This document shows positions 35,503 through 47,899 of a stretch of 64,000 bases of DNA, in pieces; positions within the stretch are counted from its first letter, which is position 1, and each line of letters begins with the position of its first letter. The position numbers were made by a program, and so were the translations under genes. The notes beneath the pieces were generated by a model. That model worked only from the letters and a program-made list of their open reading frames with translations. It did not search any database and had not been told where the DNA came from. The stretch is from Selaginella tamariscina (taxonomy: Eukaryota; Streptophyta; Lycopodiopsida; Selaginellales; Selaginellaceae), in the NCBI GenBank assembly GCA_003024785.1, contig PUQB01000005.1, forward strand, positions 1,464,217 to 1,528,216, given 5' to 3'.

Positions 35503-36198
35503 ATATTTAATTATTTTCAAATCACACTTACTGATTTATAAATTACAGTGGAATTTTTCATCTTCAAACGTAAATTCCGTTATTCAAAATTATTAAATGC
35601 ATAAATTTACATTTTAAACTAAAATTAAATTGAAAAAAAATATGATTAATGCCATAATGAATTTGCTACCATTGAATCTTTCCAAAATGAATTTATTATT
35701 TTTATTTATCTCTAATTTATTTATTCTTATTTGATAACTTTTATATTTTATTTGCCTATTCCATCCTAAAATATAAATTAAATCTATTATTAATAATAAA
35801 GGATTAAATTAAGTTATAAAATATAAAAATTCTTTAAAAATATGTAAATATATTTCTAATCTTATAAAAATATTAACTAACTACTTACTACTAATGATGT
35901 AGTTAAGGAAAGTTGCTTTGTATACATCCTGAATATAATGTATATTCATATATATAAGAAACAGCATCAATAGCATGTGTGTGTGTGTGAGGGAGAATAT
36001 GCTTACATTATACCCAGAAAGGAGCAATACTTACTATACATATCATATAAGAAATTGATGCAAAAATTTGCCACAAAAATTATACTACCCAAAATTGATC
36101 CCTCCTCCGATACGAATATTCCAGAGGCTCCATAGAATATCCCCTCACATGGTCCGGTGTGTTACGCATTTGATACTGCTCAATCAAAAACATACTTC
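35503..36198. other. Intergenic; 3' flank of the phosphotransferase gene
   Basis: AT-rich. The right end probably contains the 3' UTR of the neighbouring minus-strand gene. No other gene seen. Confidence 0.5.
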
Positions 36199-39100
36199 TC
36201 ATCTCTTTTGTTTAATTCTGCATGGCGAAAACTACTCTTAAAAAACACACACAAATACTACAATACACACGCACTAAGCATATACAGATGCGTTGATCCT
36301 AATAATATTTTGTATATCTAACAAGAATCGCACCTGAAACAGTGAATTCCCAAAGAGTCCGTAATCTCGTGTATAACGCATAGGGCAAAGTGCATGTATA
36401 GCGCTACTGCAGAATAGAGATATAAACAAATAATTAAACAATATCAAATAAAGAGCTTACTTGTATAAGCACAATAAAGAACAAGTAGAACATATTCGTC
36501 AATCAACGGCTCTCTGCAAATAGCTGGTAAGATCTAAAACCGCATATATATATATCCATGAACAACCATGTGTATCTACATACAATATATGCTATATACG
36601 TGTGATCATAAAATACATAAGTTATGTAAAACGTACCCCCCAAGAAGTTTTGCTGAGAGGGAGTTAGCGATGGCCAGTGGCAGAAGCACTAAAGACTGCA
36701 GAAAAAATACAAGATAAATTTAACTAGGCAAATCATAATAACTAGTTAGCTATATATGAAACAACATCAATGCCACATACCAGACACATGCCAGTTTTTA
36801 GTCCCTTTGGCTCGTCACACAGATGAGACAGAATCATTTTCCCTGTAAACAATAGAAACTAAGTTATACATACACATACACACACACATGCATGCAGTTC
36901 TAGATATATATCTACTAATAAAGCTAATAGACGTAAGATATAACTACAAAATCAACGTACAGTATATATCTGTAGTTAAATGTGCTTCGTAATAATATCA
37001 CTATAAAGCAAAGACTCACCACTAAATATCCAAAAGCAAAAACCCGAGCCCAAAAGAATTAGATGCGGTTGCGTGTTAAGTACATCCGACGGTGATAACC
37101 AGCCCCTGGATAACATGAGTGATTGTGAGCAATACTACACGTGTATGTATCATATATTGTATTAGCTTACCAAATAACAATGCCTCCAAGAAGCACAAAA
37201 AACGGTATAAGCTGCAAAGACTTAACATCAGATCTCAAGCAAAAGACGAGAAGTTGACATTCAACGGATATCACATGCAACGCATAACACAATAATACCA
37301 TGGCTAGAGCTCGGAACATGCTTCCTTTCCGGGCACGAACAACCTTATACACGTTATGTACGCTAGAAACAGGGAAACGTTTAGCAATGATAACATTTTG
37401 TGTGTGAAAGAGAGACAGAACGTTTAGCAAAGATACAATTTGTGTGTGGTGTGTGTGGTGAGAGAGAGAGAGAGAGACAGAGAGAAGGCTTACTTAGATG
37501 CAATGGTTGGCAAAACAGCACATGGTATCATTATCCATATGATAAGCGTGTTCACAGGCATATCTAAAACAAAGAGAAGCCTTTATACAAATACACGACA
37601 TGAGTTAGCTAACTAACCTGGTAATAGTGGTAAGCCTTTCAGAAATGGGATTGCTTCTCGGAAGTCACGTTGCCACCAAAGAGGACCTGAATGGAAGATG
37701 TTAGCTGTGTATATGTGCGTGAGTCCTATATAGACTTACCAACAAGAGACGTGAAAAAGTGGATCAGATATATCAGCATTAGACCTTCTGTAGGACCATT
37801 TACTTCTGGAAGTATCAGAGTATTGGTAAAAAAGCTGCAAAAGAAAACCTCGCATCAGAATGGTCCAAAACTAACAGAATGTATTAAGCAGGCGCGCACA
37901 GAGAGAGAGGAAGAACATACTGTTCCCAGGTAGCCATGTAAAATGGGACCGTTGCAATAGCCCAGAACCATAGAGTTTTTCCTCCACTCATAACCGATGC
38001 TCCAAAAGCCATTGTCTCAAACTGCACATACATATAAGAAGTTAAAGCCAAAACGGTACAATTTTATACATACCGCACAGCAGAGTGCATCACAGCCTGC
38101 CAACGAAAGTAATTCAGTAACCAATACACCTTACACGCCGCGCACACACACACACACATCTATGTATGTTTATGCGTGTACAGTAGCACGAGATACCATG
38201 ATCAAATAACTCTCCTAGTGGACTAGAAAGTTTGTTCGTCGGGCCTGTTTACCGTCTACCGCATCAAACGTCTGAGAAAACAAGAAACAAGTAAATACCC
38301 CACCAAGGATAACGATTCACTTTTAATGAATGGATTAACATACCTGTGTGATATGTATAACTCAAATTATATATAATGAACATACAGTTTAATTATATTA
38401 CTTATTATGTATGCTAAGACCATTCTGTCTTGTAGCTTCTGAAAGTAAATTCATTATGCATACAAAAATGATGTGTGTCCTTATAAGAAAAGCCACCCTT
38501 GACAATGCTTTGTTTATTTTTGTTTATTTTTGTTTATTTTTGCAGCCTAACCAAGTTACCTCTCTCTACACACGCACGCACGCACCTGGTAGAGAAACAA
38601 AAGCATTCCATGAGCAAAGTGCACCCACCTCGGACTTGCAGAATCCATATGAGGTGAGTAAATCTGAAAGTTAAGTTTCCTTAAATGTTACACAGTTGGC
38701 ATACTTTTCGGTGTTATTAAGTACCATAAATGCTATATAACTTACATAGCTCAGAAAAGCTGATGCCACCACAAGCAGGAAACCGGACAAAGTGATCTGC
38801 CAAATAGTTCCGACGGGTTACTCCCGAAATGCAACGATTTCAATGCTTACCATGTTTGGACTGAAATAAAATGCATCAGAAAATCGCTCTATTGTGATAT
38901 ATACATGTGTATAGCTTACGGCATCCAGAGTGGGAACAAGTTGACAAATCGCGACCAGAATGGTTGAAATACGTATTTCGCCATATACGACTTATCAACC
39001 CCGCTGTATTTGTATCTGTGCAACGCTTCCACGCCATGCTTGCCAATGTAACGAGCCGCCGGTTGTTCTCCCCTGCAGAGCGAACAAGATTATACATAAG

Positions 39101-39381
39101 CTCTCGGAATGCGGAAAAATGCAAAAAGTGCACAGAAAAATCCCATTTTTGTTTTAAATGATGCATAAAAAACCTCATTTTGATTCAAAAAATGCGCTTT
39201 AGAACCACGGAAGTGTCAAAAATTGAAGAAAAATCAGGAAATACACAGAAAAATCCACATTTGTTAGAAAGATGTGAAATAAAAATATAAAAAGATGAAG
39301 AAACAAAAATCCTCGTTCGGAAAATGTGAATTTTTTTGAAGAAAACAGAAGAAAAGAAGAGATCTAGAACACGACTTACAT
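36199..39381 (-). CDS. AAPT1: Aminoalcohol (choline/ethanolamine) phosphotransferase
   Basis: A multi-pass ER membrane enzyme of the Kennedy pathway that joins CDP-choline or CDP-ethanolamine to diacylglycerol. About 19 coding exons read through on the minus strand: YIGKHGVEALHRYKYSGVD and FQPFWSRFVNLFPLWMP (39072-38920), PNM (38860-38851), ITLSGFLLVVASAFLSY (38796-38746), PRWVHFAHGMLLFLYQ, then the CDP-alcohol signature DGKQARR(x8)GELFDHG(C)D across 38271-38197 and 38096-38074. Later exons give FETMAFGASVM, FFTNTLILPEVNGPTEGL, LIPFFVLLGGIVIWGWLSPS, MILSHLCDEPKGLKTGMC, FALCVIHEITDSLGIHCFR and the tail IKQKR with TGA at 36199. The start codon is split by an intron: AT at 39381-39380 and G at 39072, giving MGEQPAARYIGK. 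One missing base is implied in the signature exon near 38225 (TNSSSPLG lies in two frames). Very high confidence in family; choline versus ethanolamine preference is not decidable. Confidence 0.94.
38851..38860 (-). other. AAPT1: 10-nt microexon of the phosphotransferase gene
   Basis: The minus strand reads TTTATTTCAG, then TCCAAACATG, then GTAAGC. The 10 bases restore phase between the exon ending TGG ATG CC and the exon starting ATC ACT TTG, giving WMP-PNM-ITLSG, exactly the conserved WMPPNMITL segment. Without it the conserved proline-asparagine-methionine would be missing and the frame broken. Confidence 0.9.
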
Positions 39382-39842
39382 GAAGCTGGATGATGTAGAT
39401 CTGTGTCGGGGAAGTCGATCCGCCGCTAAAACATCGGTGAACGAAGAACCTAGAAACCCTTGCTTATGATTTAATGTTCACTTTTAAACCATTTAATAGT
39501 TTTTTAAATTTTTAATCAAAAAGCAGAAAAAGGAAGTAGTTTATAACGTATGTACAAATAATACTAAAGTATGAACGACACAAGTACATACTACACACAC
39601 ACACACGTACCAATAATCGGCCTGAACATATATATGTCTCCTGTTTAAATAATTTAATTATTCTCAATGGTTGTGTTTTTATTTTAATAGTGAAGTTCCT
39701 ATACTTAGTTGATCATATAATAAATATTATAATAGAAAGGAACAGTAAACATGTTCAATCAACGAAGCATGTGTGTGTGTGTATACCAATATATAAAAGT
39801 ACCATTTAATGAAATAATATAAGAAAAATTAAACATCTTTAA

Positions 39843-40191
39843 AACATACAAAGGTAAATACTAAGAGTCCCAAGTACATAAAACGCATATTCTCCGAATA
39901 ATCTAAGAACAAAGTGCGGTTCCAGAGTTGCACCTTCCAACAAAGACTCCATTGGATAACTTCCAGCATAGTTCAGGTATGCCATGAACTCAATGGGGCA
40001 TGTTGAACTAAAGTCGTTCACCTGTATAACACACACATATATATGTGTGTGTGTGTGTTACAACATACGCACACACGTTCCATATACAGATAACTGCACT
40101 CCATGCATACACCATGCACGCACACATACACACACAGATGTTTGTGTGAGGAGAATGACAGATCTAAATCCTTTACAAGAAGCCATGGTAA

Positions 40192-40222
<31 letters not shown>

Positions 40223-40737
40223 CCCACCTGAGGGTATTTGCAGGCCACTTTCTTAAAAGCAGCACAGCACTGCTCCTGCTCGTATTGGGTCCCTTGCAGA
40301 CGCTTGTCACCTCCTTATAGCTGAGCTTTGAGAAATCCACAGGACAACCTGAAAACACACAACAGTAATATATATATGTGTCTATATAATACATACACAT
40401 ACATATGTATATGACACCGAATGCAATGTGTATCAGAGTTTTGTAATCTATATGTGCATCTAACAACGGATATACACAATGCATGCATATATATGATATG
40501 TATAACTTACGGGTAGCAGAATCTCCCTTCTGGGCTGCATTCACTTCTGCCTCACTCATCTCGAACCCAGCCTTGAAATGCTCACACACAATAGAAAATG
40601 TAAGGAGTACACGCACGCACGCACGCACTCATACACACATACCCACAAACACCCATTAGAAACTCACCACATTTGGAGACCATGGGCAGCAGCAGGAGCA
40701 CAGAAGAGATCACAAGCAACGCAGAGCCAGAAGCCAT
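39843..40737 (-). CDS. LLG1: LORELEI-like GPI-anchored protein
   Basis: Family members are GPI-anchored co-receptors that chaperone FERONIA-type receptor kinases and bind RALF peptides at the plasma membrane. Exon 1 (40737-40668) encodes the signal peptide MASGSALLVISSVLLLLPMV. Exon 2 (about 40571-40511) gives FEMSEAEVNAAQKGDSAT. Exon 3 (40348-40228) gives CPVDFSKLSYKEVTSVCKG and, in a shifted frame, QCCAAFKKVACKYPQ. Exon 4 (from 40021) gives VNDFSSTCPIEFMAYLNYAG, then in another frame SYPNGVFVGRCNSGTALC. The cysteine pattern CP(V/I)xF, CKG, QCC, AC, STCxxxF, (R)C matches the family. Frame changes near 40310 (GGG run) and 39960 each fit one lost base; the exon 1/2 join is also off by one. The hydrophobic C-terminal end is visible (FYVLGTLSIYLCMF), but its frame is uncertain. 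It lies about 0.45 kb upstream of the phosphotransferase gene on the same strand. Confidence 0.83.
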
Positions 40738-41695
40738 TAAAACAGTGCGAAGAGTTACAAGGAATGGGAAAGTTGAGAGAAATCTGGAATGTGGGGATTA
40801 TAAGGGGAGATATGGGTACAGAAACGGGGCAATCGTTCACCTAACTCGGACTTCAATGCGGTTGATGCCTGCTAAAGGTGTCAGGCGCACTAAATAAACA
40901 TAACATGGATTTGAAGGCTAAACCTAGGGTTTTAACGCTAAATCTCCGTTAAACCCTAAACCTAATGCAGTGCTGCACGAGATTTGAACTCTGTGCATTT
41001 ATTTTGTCAGACACAGGACCTACTCCGGTCAGGTGCGTGTATGTGTGTGTAGAAGGCTCGAATGTATATTTATATTATTTTATTTATTTTTCGTTGAAGG
41101 GTATATTTATATTAATTAAATATACCTGCGGTTAATGCTTTAAGTTAAATGCAAGCATTCACAATTTTTTATTTAAATGCAAGAATGGATAATTTAATTA
41201 AACTACTATTCATAAATAGTAAATTTAATTTTAATTATATAAAATGAATTAAAAAGATATTTCAATATAGAACAAAATTTATATAATTTAAATTCATTAA
41301 AAGTCAGTATGTAGATTGCTATTTATTGATTTAAATCACCGTACAGTCTAGATTATAATTTAGATAAAATTGTGAATTCTTACTTAAATTCGTAAAACTA
41401 TTGTTATATAACTTAAACATTTTAATGTAAAATAATATGCATTTAGAAAATATAAATTACAAGTTTTAATGGAATATCCGATCAAATAGTATATAGCTCT
41501 GTGTGTGTGTGTGTAGAGACTTGTTTAATATAAATGTCCCATTGAACACCCACCGCCCCGGCACAGCTGTTGTATCAAATATATATTCTATCCGTATATG
41601 AAAAAAATATTGGTACAGAGCGGCAAAAAGAATAAGGGAAGGAGTGCTACACAAAAAAAGGAACACGCCAGGAACACCACTCTCTCTCTCTCTCT
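40738..41695. other. Intergenic between LLG1-like and GLOX-like genes
   Basis: The first 100 bases are the likely 5' UTR and promoter of the LORELEI-like gene; AGGGTTTTAACG and TAAACCCTAAACC words at 40925-40965 resemble plant telo-box promoter elements. The rest is AT-rich with no gene seen. Confidence 0.5.
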
Positions 41696-43277
41696 TTAAT
41701 TCGTGACCTGTACCCACACTGCCTGACTGGTATCCCATTATGTAAAGCAAACATCATGTAGTAAGGGGGAGCTATTACGGAGCTCGGCGGGGCCGTACTC
41801 GCTACGTAATACGTGTTTGCGTAAGCTGAGTATCGAACTGGTGACTGGCAGTTTCAGTTGCCTCTCCCTTGTGAGAACGAGTGCTGGTAAACGGGGAACT
41901 CAAGAGCGTCAGCTGTATGTTACTGATGAGCTTACCGGGTATTGCCACGTCAGCAAAGAACTGCATGCCGTATTAACCACGGTGGAATACTTGACATCCT
42001 GGGCCTCAACCAGTGTTGTCGAGTCGAGGTACGCCGGGGAGAACGTCTCCACACGAAGCTCGGTCGCAAAGGGGCCTGTGTATTGGTATGTGTACCTTGT
42101 GTTGCTCCCTGCGACCAGCACTCGCCCGTCCGGGAGGAGGTTTGCTGTCGAGTGGTACACCCTCGGGATGGTCGACGGCGACTGGATCTCGAACGCCCTC
42201 GTAGCCGGGTCGTAGACGATCGGGTTCAGTATCGGGTTGGTCGCCAGGAGATAGGCCTTGGGAGCCGTTCTGTGCACCGTTTATGATGATAACTTTACCG
42301 GTGGGAAGCAGAACCATGTCGCCCATGTTCCGCCGGAAGGGCATGTACGACATCTCCCAGCTGGGGTTGGCCGACGTGACGACCATCCGACCACACGTCT
42401 GAGACGCTCCGTACTGTGCGTCGGAGTTCTTGAATGCGGCCTGGTTGGCACCCCACAGACCAGCACTTCTGCAAGGGAATAGCTGCTTGCACTGTCGAGG
42501 GCGAGCATTACAGAGCTTCCAGAACAGGGATAGTTCCTCGGCTCCCCAGGGATTGTCGGGAACTTCTTCACTACTGTGTTTGTGAAGTAATTCAGAAGGA
42601 TGGAGTCCCTGTTGGCAAATATGTACAGCAGGTTACTGGAAGAAGATGAACATACGGTACAGGTTATCGTCTTGGAAATCGGCCGTCTCTCTGAGGAACG
42701 GGAGATCAAACTGTCCGCCTGACGGTTGAAACTCGTAGTTGTATACGCCTCTACCGCCGACCACGATAACCCTGCCGTCCGGAGAATCTGGTTGCTGGCG
42801 TACCATCTGGGGACCCGAGCTTCACACTCGACTCTTGCCAGTTGCAAAATAAATCTGACGAACAGGGGTGAAACCGGACTATGTTACCGCCGTCTGCGTT
42901 CCCTCCCGTCTGCATTAGCGTCCCGTTGGGCAAGAACTGACCGGAGGAGCACCATGTGTCCGTGTAAATGAAGACCGGCCTGACTGTGTTTGAGGCCGGG
43001 TTGAAGATGACCGAGTGAGCAGTGCAGTCGTGCGTCGTCATCATGTCCTGCGGATTGTCCGGCAGTTCCCGACGAGGTTTATCGCCGAGGGACCGATGTT
43101 TGTTCTGTCCAGGAAGATGACATTACCGTAGTTTGTAACTGCAGTATGCATCGAGGAGATTCCTGCATTCTGTAGGATGATATCGAACCTCCCCGGCTGC
43201 TGTGCTGCTGCGGGGAGGGCTTTGTAACAGACCAGAAACAAGAAGAATGCTAGAACCATATTACACTGCCACCACAT
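41696..43277 (-). CDS. Glyoxal/galactose oxidase-like copper radical oxidase
   Basis: An intronless gene for a secreted copper-radical oxidase that would oxidise an alcohol or aldehyde to yield hydrogen peroxide in the cell wall. The ATG at 43277 gives MWWQCNMVLAFFLFLVCYKA with a signal peptide ending near PAAAQQ. Next come GRFDIILQNAGISSMHTAVT, VIFLDRTNIGPSAI, HDCTAHSVIFNPASNTVRP, TDTWCSSGQFLPNGTLMQTG (contains the family's Cys that cross-links to Tyr), a WYASNQIL block, EMSYMPFRRNMGDMVLLPTG, VIINGAQNGSQG, VYHSTANLLPDGRVLVAGSN (with the His/Tyr copper region) and the DUF1929 end APPYYMMFALHNGIPV, finishing QAVWVQVTN and TAA at 41698-41696. Five or more frame changes interrupt it (for example near 43045, 42800, 42375, 42280 and 41715), but every conserved block is present, so sequence error is more likely than decay. 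Confidence 0.88.
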
Positions 43278-45131
43278 AGAAACTTATGTAAGAGTATGTG
43301 TCTGCTACATACTGCAACTTACACTTATGATGTGTCGACAAAGGAGACAGTTCCAATATGAATTTTGACCCTACAGGGTGTGTAGTGAGTGTGAGACAAT
43401 GTGGACGGGAATAGAAGATGTTAAGTCAGAGCCGGACAATGCACGAAAAGCCTGATCGAACTCGGACAACTTGTGGAGAAAGGAATTGATAGATCCACCA
43501 ATGTGAGAGGACGCGCCTACGTGTTTCTGTCTTGCATTGGATGGATTTATATGCTCTTCTGTGTTCTGTCAGCCTGCTGCAGTAAGGCCCGAGATATCGA
43601 CCTCAGAGCCGTCGTCGGCGTTCTCTTCTCCGTGTGGAAATATATTACTTAAATACATATACACCACACATATATGCGTATGTGTGAAACAACAGGGAAG
43701 ATGTATTTAGTTATCAACAGAAGAAGCTTGCAAAAATATTATTGGTGGTAGGTCGAGAGGGATCGTAGCTGGAGTTTTGAACTGATCCCTGGACCCTCAC
43801 ATGTGTGGAGACCGGACGTCGTATCTGTGGTTAGCTACGTTGTTTTTATCCGGCAGTCCCATATCTATCCATCTATATATATATGAAATGTATACCGGAA
43901 TGCAATTTTCTCGTGGGTGTTAAAGGTCTGTAGTAGTTATAAATACATAGTTTTAAATTTAGTAGCCGCCTCAAAAATAATTTCTATTTAGTTAAAAAAT
44001 AATATTAAATTCATTTTCAGTTAAGTGGAATATACATCACATGTGATGGCGGTTCAGTAGCTCGTGATACATGCTGCTATATCAAGCATATATGTTGACG
44101 TGTTTATATGTGTGTGTGTATATATAATATATATATATGACGCGGGGCAAACATGTGACGAGTGAGTGGGCCTTCGTACCAACAAATAATTCCACGAATA
44201 TCTAGTTGTTACATAAATGATTCTGTTCTGGGTCTTTTTACTCTTCAAACAACTGAGTTTGTACATACATACGTGTATAAGTGAATAACACACACACACA
44301 TATGTGTGTGTTATGAGAGTATATATGTACTCAATTATGAATCTTTTTATATTGCAGCATCCATTTTGGTGGGTCAGGTCTACCGTTTAGAGGATGCCAG
44401 CTACAAAGTCTTGCACGACTTAATCGACATAATAAAATTAATAAATATTATTAGTTTAATTCAAATGTATTTATATATAAATTTTTTAATTATCAGATGT
44501 TTCAAAGTTCCATAGTTTAAGATTGTTAAAATGTTTTTAACATTAATCAGTCAACAAGATAGCTGTTCTCTTTGTTTTTAACTTAGGTAAATACGTCTTT
44601 TAAAACATTAACCGATTAATAAAATATCAATGTTTTCAATTTTATTAAGTTTTAAATGACTTAATTTCATGATGGAATAGACGCCAAAATGAGAAAAACA
44701 ATTATATATATATATATATATATATATGTTTTTTTTGTGTGTGTGCTCCAGGTACGATCCAGTTGTTGAACATGTGAAGGGAATGAAGATAGTGATGGAT
44801 AGCATCTTAATATATGATTTAGTATATTCTTGTTTGTCCTTGTATGGCGATTTGCACACACATATAGTGCCACAATCATATATATATATAATATATATTA
44901 CACACACACATATATATAATAACTCTACTCGGTTTCATCATTAACTATATTATCTTCCCTGAACGTCAAGAGATTCGAAACAGAGACCTCGTAATTCCAG
45001 CTAAAACGAGTATATATACATGCAATATACACATACTAACATGGTATACAAGTGTGTATATATTTTGATGTGTACATATACAGAACTGGGTATATTCCTA
45101 AATATTCTGTTTAGGGCTTCGAAGCTTGGCT
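43278..45131. other. Intergenic between divergent GLOX-like and HISN2 genes
   Basis: Presumed to contain both promoters, since the genes point away from each other. TA and CA microsatellites occur at about 44120-44140, 44290-44310, 44700-44730 and 44880-44920. No coding frame with family resemblance and no RNA gene was seen. Confidence 0.5.
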
Positions 45132-45474
45132 ATGGCGCTACGGCAGTGCGGGGTAGGGATGCATGCGCGGGCTCGAATGCGGCCGTTTCAATCCCACCAG
45201 CGCCTTGGAGCAGCGGAGATTTTGTTTGGTAAGCGGGCGATTAGCAGCGGTTTGTGTTTAGCGACTGCGAGCAAGGACATTGTTCCTGAAGCTGTTGCAA
45301 GAGCTCAACCTGTTTCTACGGATGAGGTAGAGCGTCTATATATATACATTTATGCGTGTGCATACAAGTACGTATTTAATGTATGTATGTATATAATGTG
45401 TGTTGTGTGCAAGGGCTGAATCTGTTTTAAGTTTTCTTAGTCATGGTTTATGGGTGTCACACACACACTCACAC

Positions 45475-45518
<44 letters not shown>

Positions 45519-47261
45519 GTGTGTGTGTGTGTACGCATATCTATAAATGCAAGACCTCAACGTGTTCCTACGTTTCCTCAGTTATGGTTTATGCAAAACT
45601 AGATATGTATATATATGTGTGGTTTGATTGTATATATGTAGTACATGTATGTATATGTCCATATACATACATGAATATCCCTACATGTATACATACTTAC
45701 ATAAAACATGTATATGTTCCTTATATATGCCCAAGATTCCTACATTCCCTTAGTTATGGTACACACGCAAACTAGATGCGCATACATATTTGTGTGTACA
45801 TTTTTATGTGTTTTGATGTGTGTGCATATGTATATTTCTTCTGTGTGTGTGTGTGTGATTCAGATATCTATACATGTATGTACGTACATACATACATATG
45901 TATATTTATATATGCAAGGGCCCAACTCGTTACTACGGATGTAATGTCTTAAATTCACATGCAGGCCTACACAAGTCGTTGTGAGTCTGGTCTGTAAGTA
46001 AATATGTGGATGGACGAATTATATCTGTATGTGTAATTCCATGTGCCTATATGTATACCTGTTGGTTCCATGTATATGTATCTATTGATGTATTTTCGGT
46101 GTGTGTGTGCGATGTAATAGCGGTGGCGTCAATATCCTTCAATTTAAATACATACATATTTAATGTGCAGATAGCAGGTAGTGCAAGCATATTGGATGTA
46201 TTTGTCTACATGTACATATACACAGGCTTAATTATGCTGGTTTTCCAGGTGGAGGAGCTTCTGGACATGATTAAATGGGACAGCAATGGTTTGGCAGTGG
46301 CAATTGCACAGGATGTAGATACAGGTCTGAGAGAACATAATAGCCATATAGTATTTATCTTCTTTAATACATGTTAAACTATATATATGTATGTATTCTG
46401 TAATGTTTGTAATACAGGTGCAAATTAATGCAAGGTTTGCAAACCGTGATGCGGTCTCGGCCACGCTTGCTTCAAAAAGAGCCACATTCTATAGCCGAAG
46501 CCGACAGTCATTGTGGACTAAAGGAGAGACGTCTTCCAACTTTATTAACATTGTGGATGTTTACCTTGATTGTGACAGAGACTCGGTATGTACATAATGT
46601 GTGTAGTATGTACACGTATTGTTGCTGTCTGTGTGTGCGTGTGCGTGTGTGCTTGTGTGTTTTGTTTTCATAATGATGGGAGAAGCTTGAAAGAGGCCCG
46701 TTTGGCTATAAAGCTTTGTTTCAAGTTATCTTATTGTGCATGTTTATGCTCAGGCGCGCGCACACACACATACGCACGCACATACATTCAACATAGAAGC
46801 AACGTGGAGAGAGAGGAGAGAGACACATTGCAAAACTATTTCTCTTATGCAGATTGTTTATCTTGGTAAGCCTGATGGACCAACATGTCACACTGGAGCT
46901 CAAACGTGCTATTTCACCCGTGCCGTGGATATTTTCAGAAGAACCCATTGGATGTAATGAAACTAGCTCACGCACGCACCCATTGTGCATTGTAGCATAC
47001 ATACATACATACATAATATATATAATATATATATAAATAATATATATATATATATATATATAATATATATATATAATAATATAAGGAAAACATTTTACAG
47101 AACAATGACAGTTGTGTAGCAAATTCAACACTGTATGACTTGGAGGAGATTATTCAAAGACGCAAGATAAATTCCGATGGAGGCAAACCATCATGGACTA
47201 ACGGCTTTTAAGTGATCAGAAGTTGTTGTGCTCCAAAATAAGGTATTGATCAAAGATTTAG

Positions 47262-47293
<32 letters not shown>

Positions 47294-47616
47294 TAATATA
47301 TATATATAATGAATATATAATGCAAGAACATATGTTAGAAGTAAAGAATTGCATGTGTTTTTACACACATCGCAATGTCAAGCGCACATTATTCACAGCT
47401 TAATAAGAAGACTACTTATATATTACTTACAGAGAGGAAGCGGATGATTATGTCGGACAGTGGAAGAGAAAGAAGGCAAGGATAGGACTGTGTCAGAAAT
47501 GGCTGATGTTTATACCATTGTATGGTATTACTCTCCTCAAAGATGTTAAATTCACACAGGTTATGGAGGTTTTAAGAGGAAGGTTTAGTCAGTCAGGGAT
47601 TGAAGAGAAAAAATAG
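45132..47616 (+). CDS. HISN2: Bifunctional phosphoribosyl-AMP cyclohydrolase / phosphoribosyl-ATP pyrophosphohydrolase
   Basis: Steps two and three of histidine synthesis, in plastids. Six exons: 45132-45326, 46249-46324, 46418-46585, 46853-46953, 47101-47242 and 47433-47616 (TAG). Exon 1 gives an Arg/Ser-rich basic leader (MALRQCGVGMHARARMRPFQ) that looks like a plastid transit peptide. The cyclohydrolase part has VEELLDMIKWDSNGLAVAIA, FANRDAVSATLASKRATFYS, SLWTKGETSSNFI, VYLDCDRDS (Mg/Zn-binding CDxD) and YLGKPDGPTCHTGAQTCYFT. The pyrophosphohydrolase part has YDLEEIIQRRK, RLLSDQKLLCSKIREEAD, TVSEMADV, LKDVKFTQVMEVLRGRFSQS and GIEEKK. About seven single-base losses are implied (two near 46425-46440 in A and T runs, one in exon 4, one near 47208, three in the last exon at about 47448, 47511 and 47537), with intact conserved sequence on each side. 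Confidence 0.93.
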
Positions 47617-47899
47617 CAGAAGTAATATGAAAACACCTGAGTAAACATAATTAAATTAAATTAAAACTCCAAATAAGTAATGGAGAATTTTGTCTTTCTT
47701 AGAGTTTTAATATTAACCTTTTATGAATAAAAACTGTTATTTGTAAATAAAAGAGAAGAATATAGACATAAAAGTCTTTTTAAATAATAAAGAATATACT
47801 TAGTATATAATATACATGTGGAATGTTAAATATAAGGAATATATTTAATTCACTTTATAAAATCCTAAGTATAAATATCGAATCCATAATTAATATACT

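Noticed and set aside
36640-36700. Frame shift suspected at the GGGGG run in the phosphotransferase
   Set aside because: Exon phase works without any change: CTT GGG GG joins A GAG CCG in the next exon.
41696-43277. GLOX-like gene as a pseudogene
   Set aside because: Many frame changes exist, but all conserved blocks including the end motif are present and the same kind of error affects essential genes nearby.
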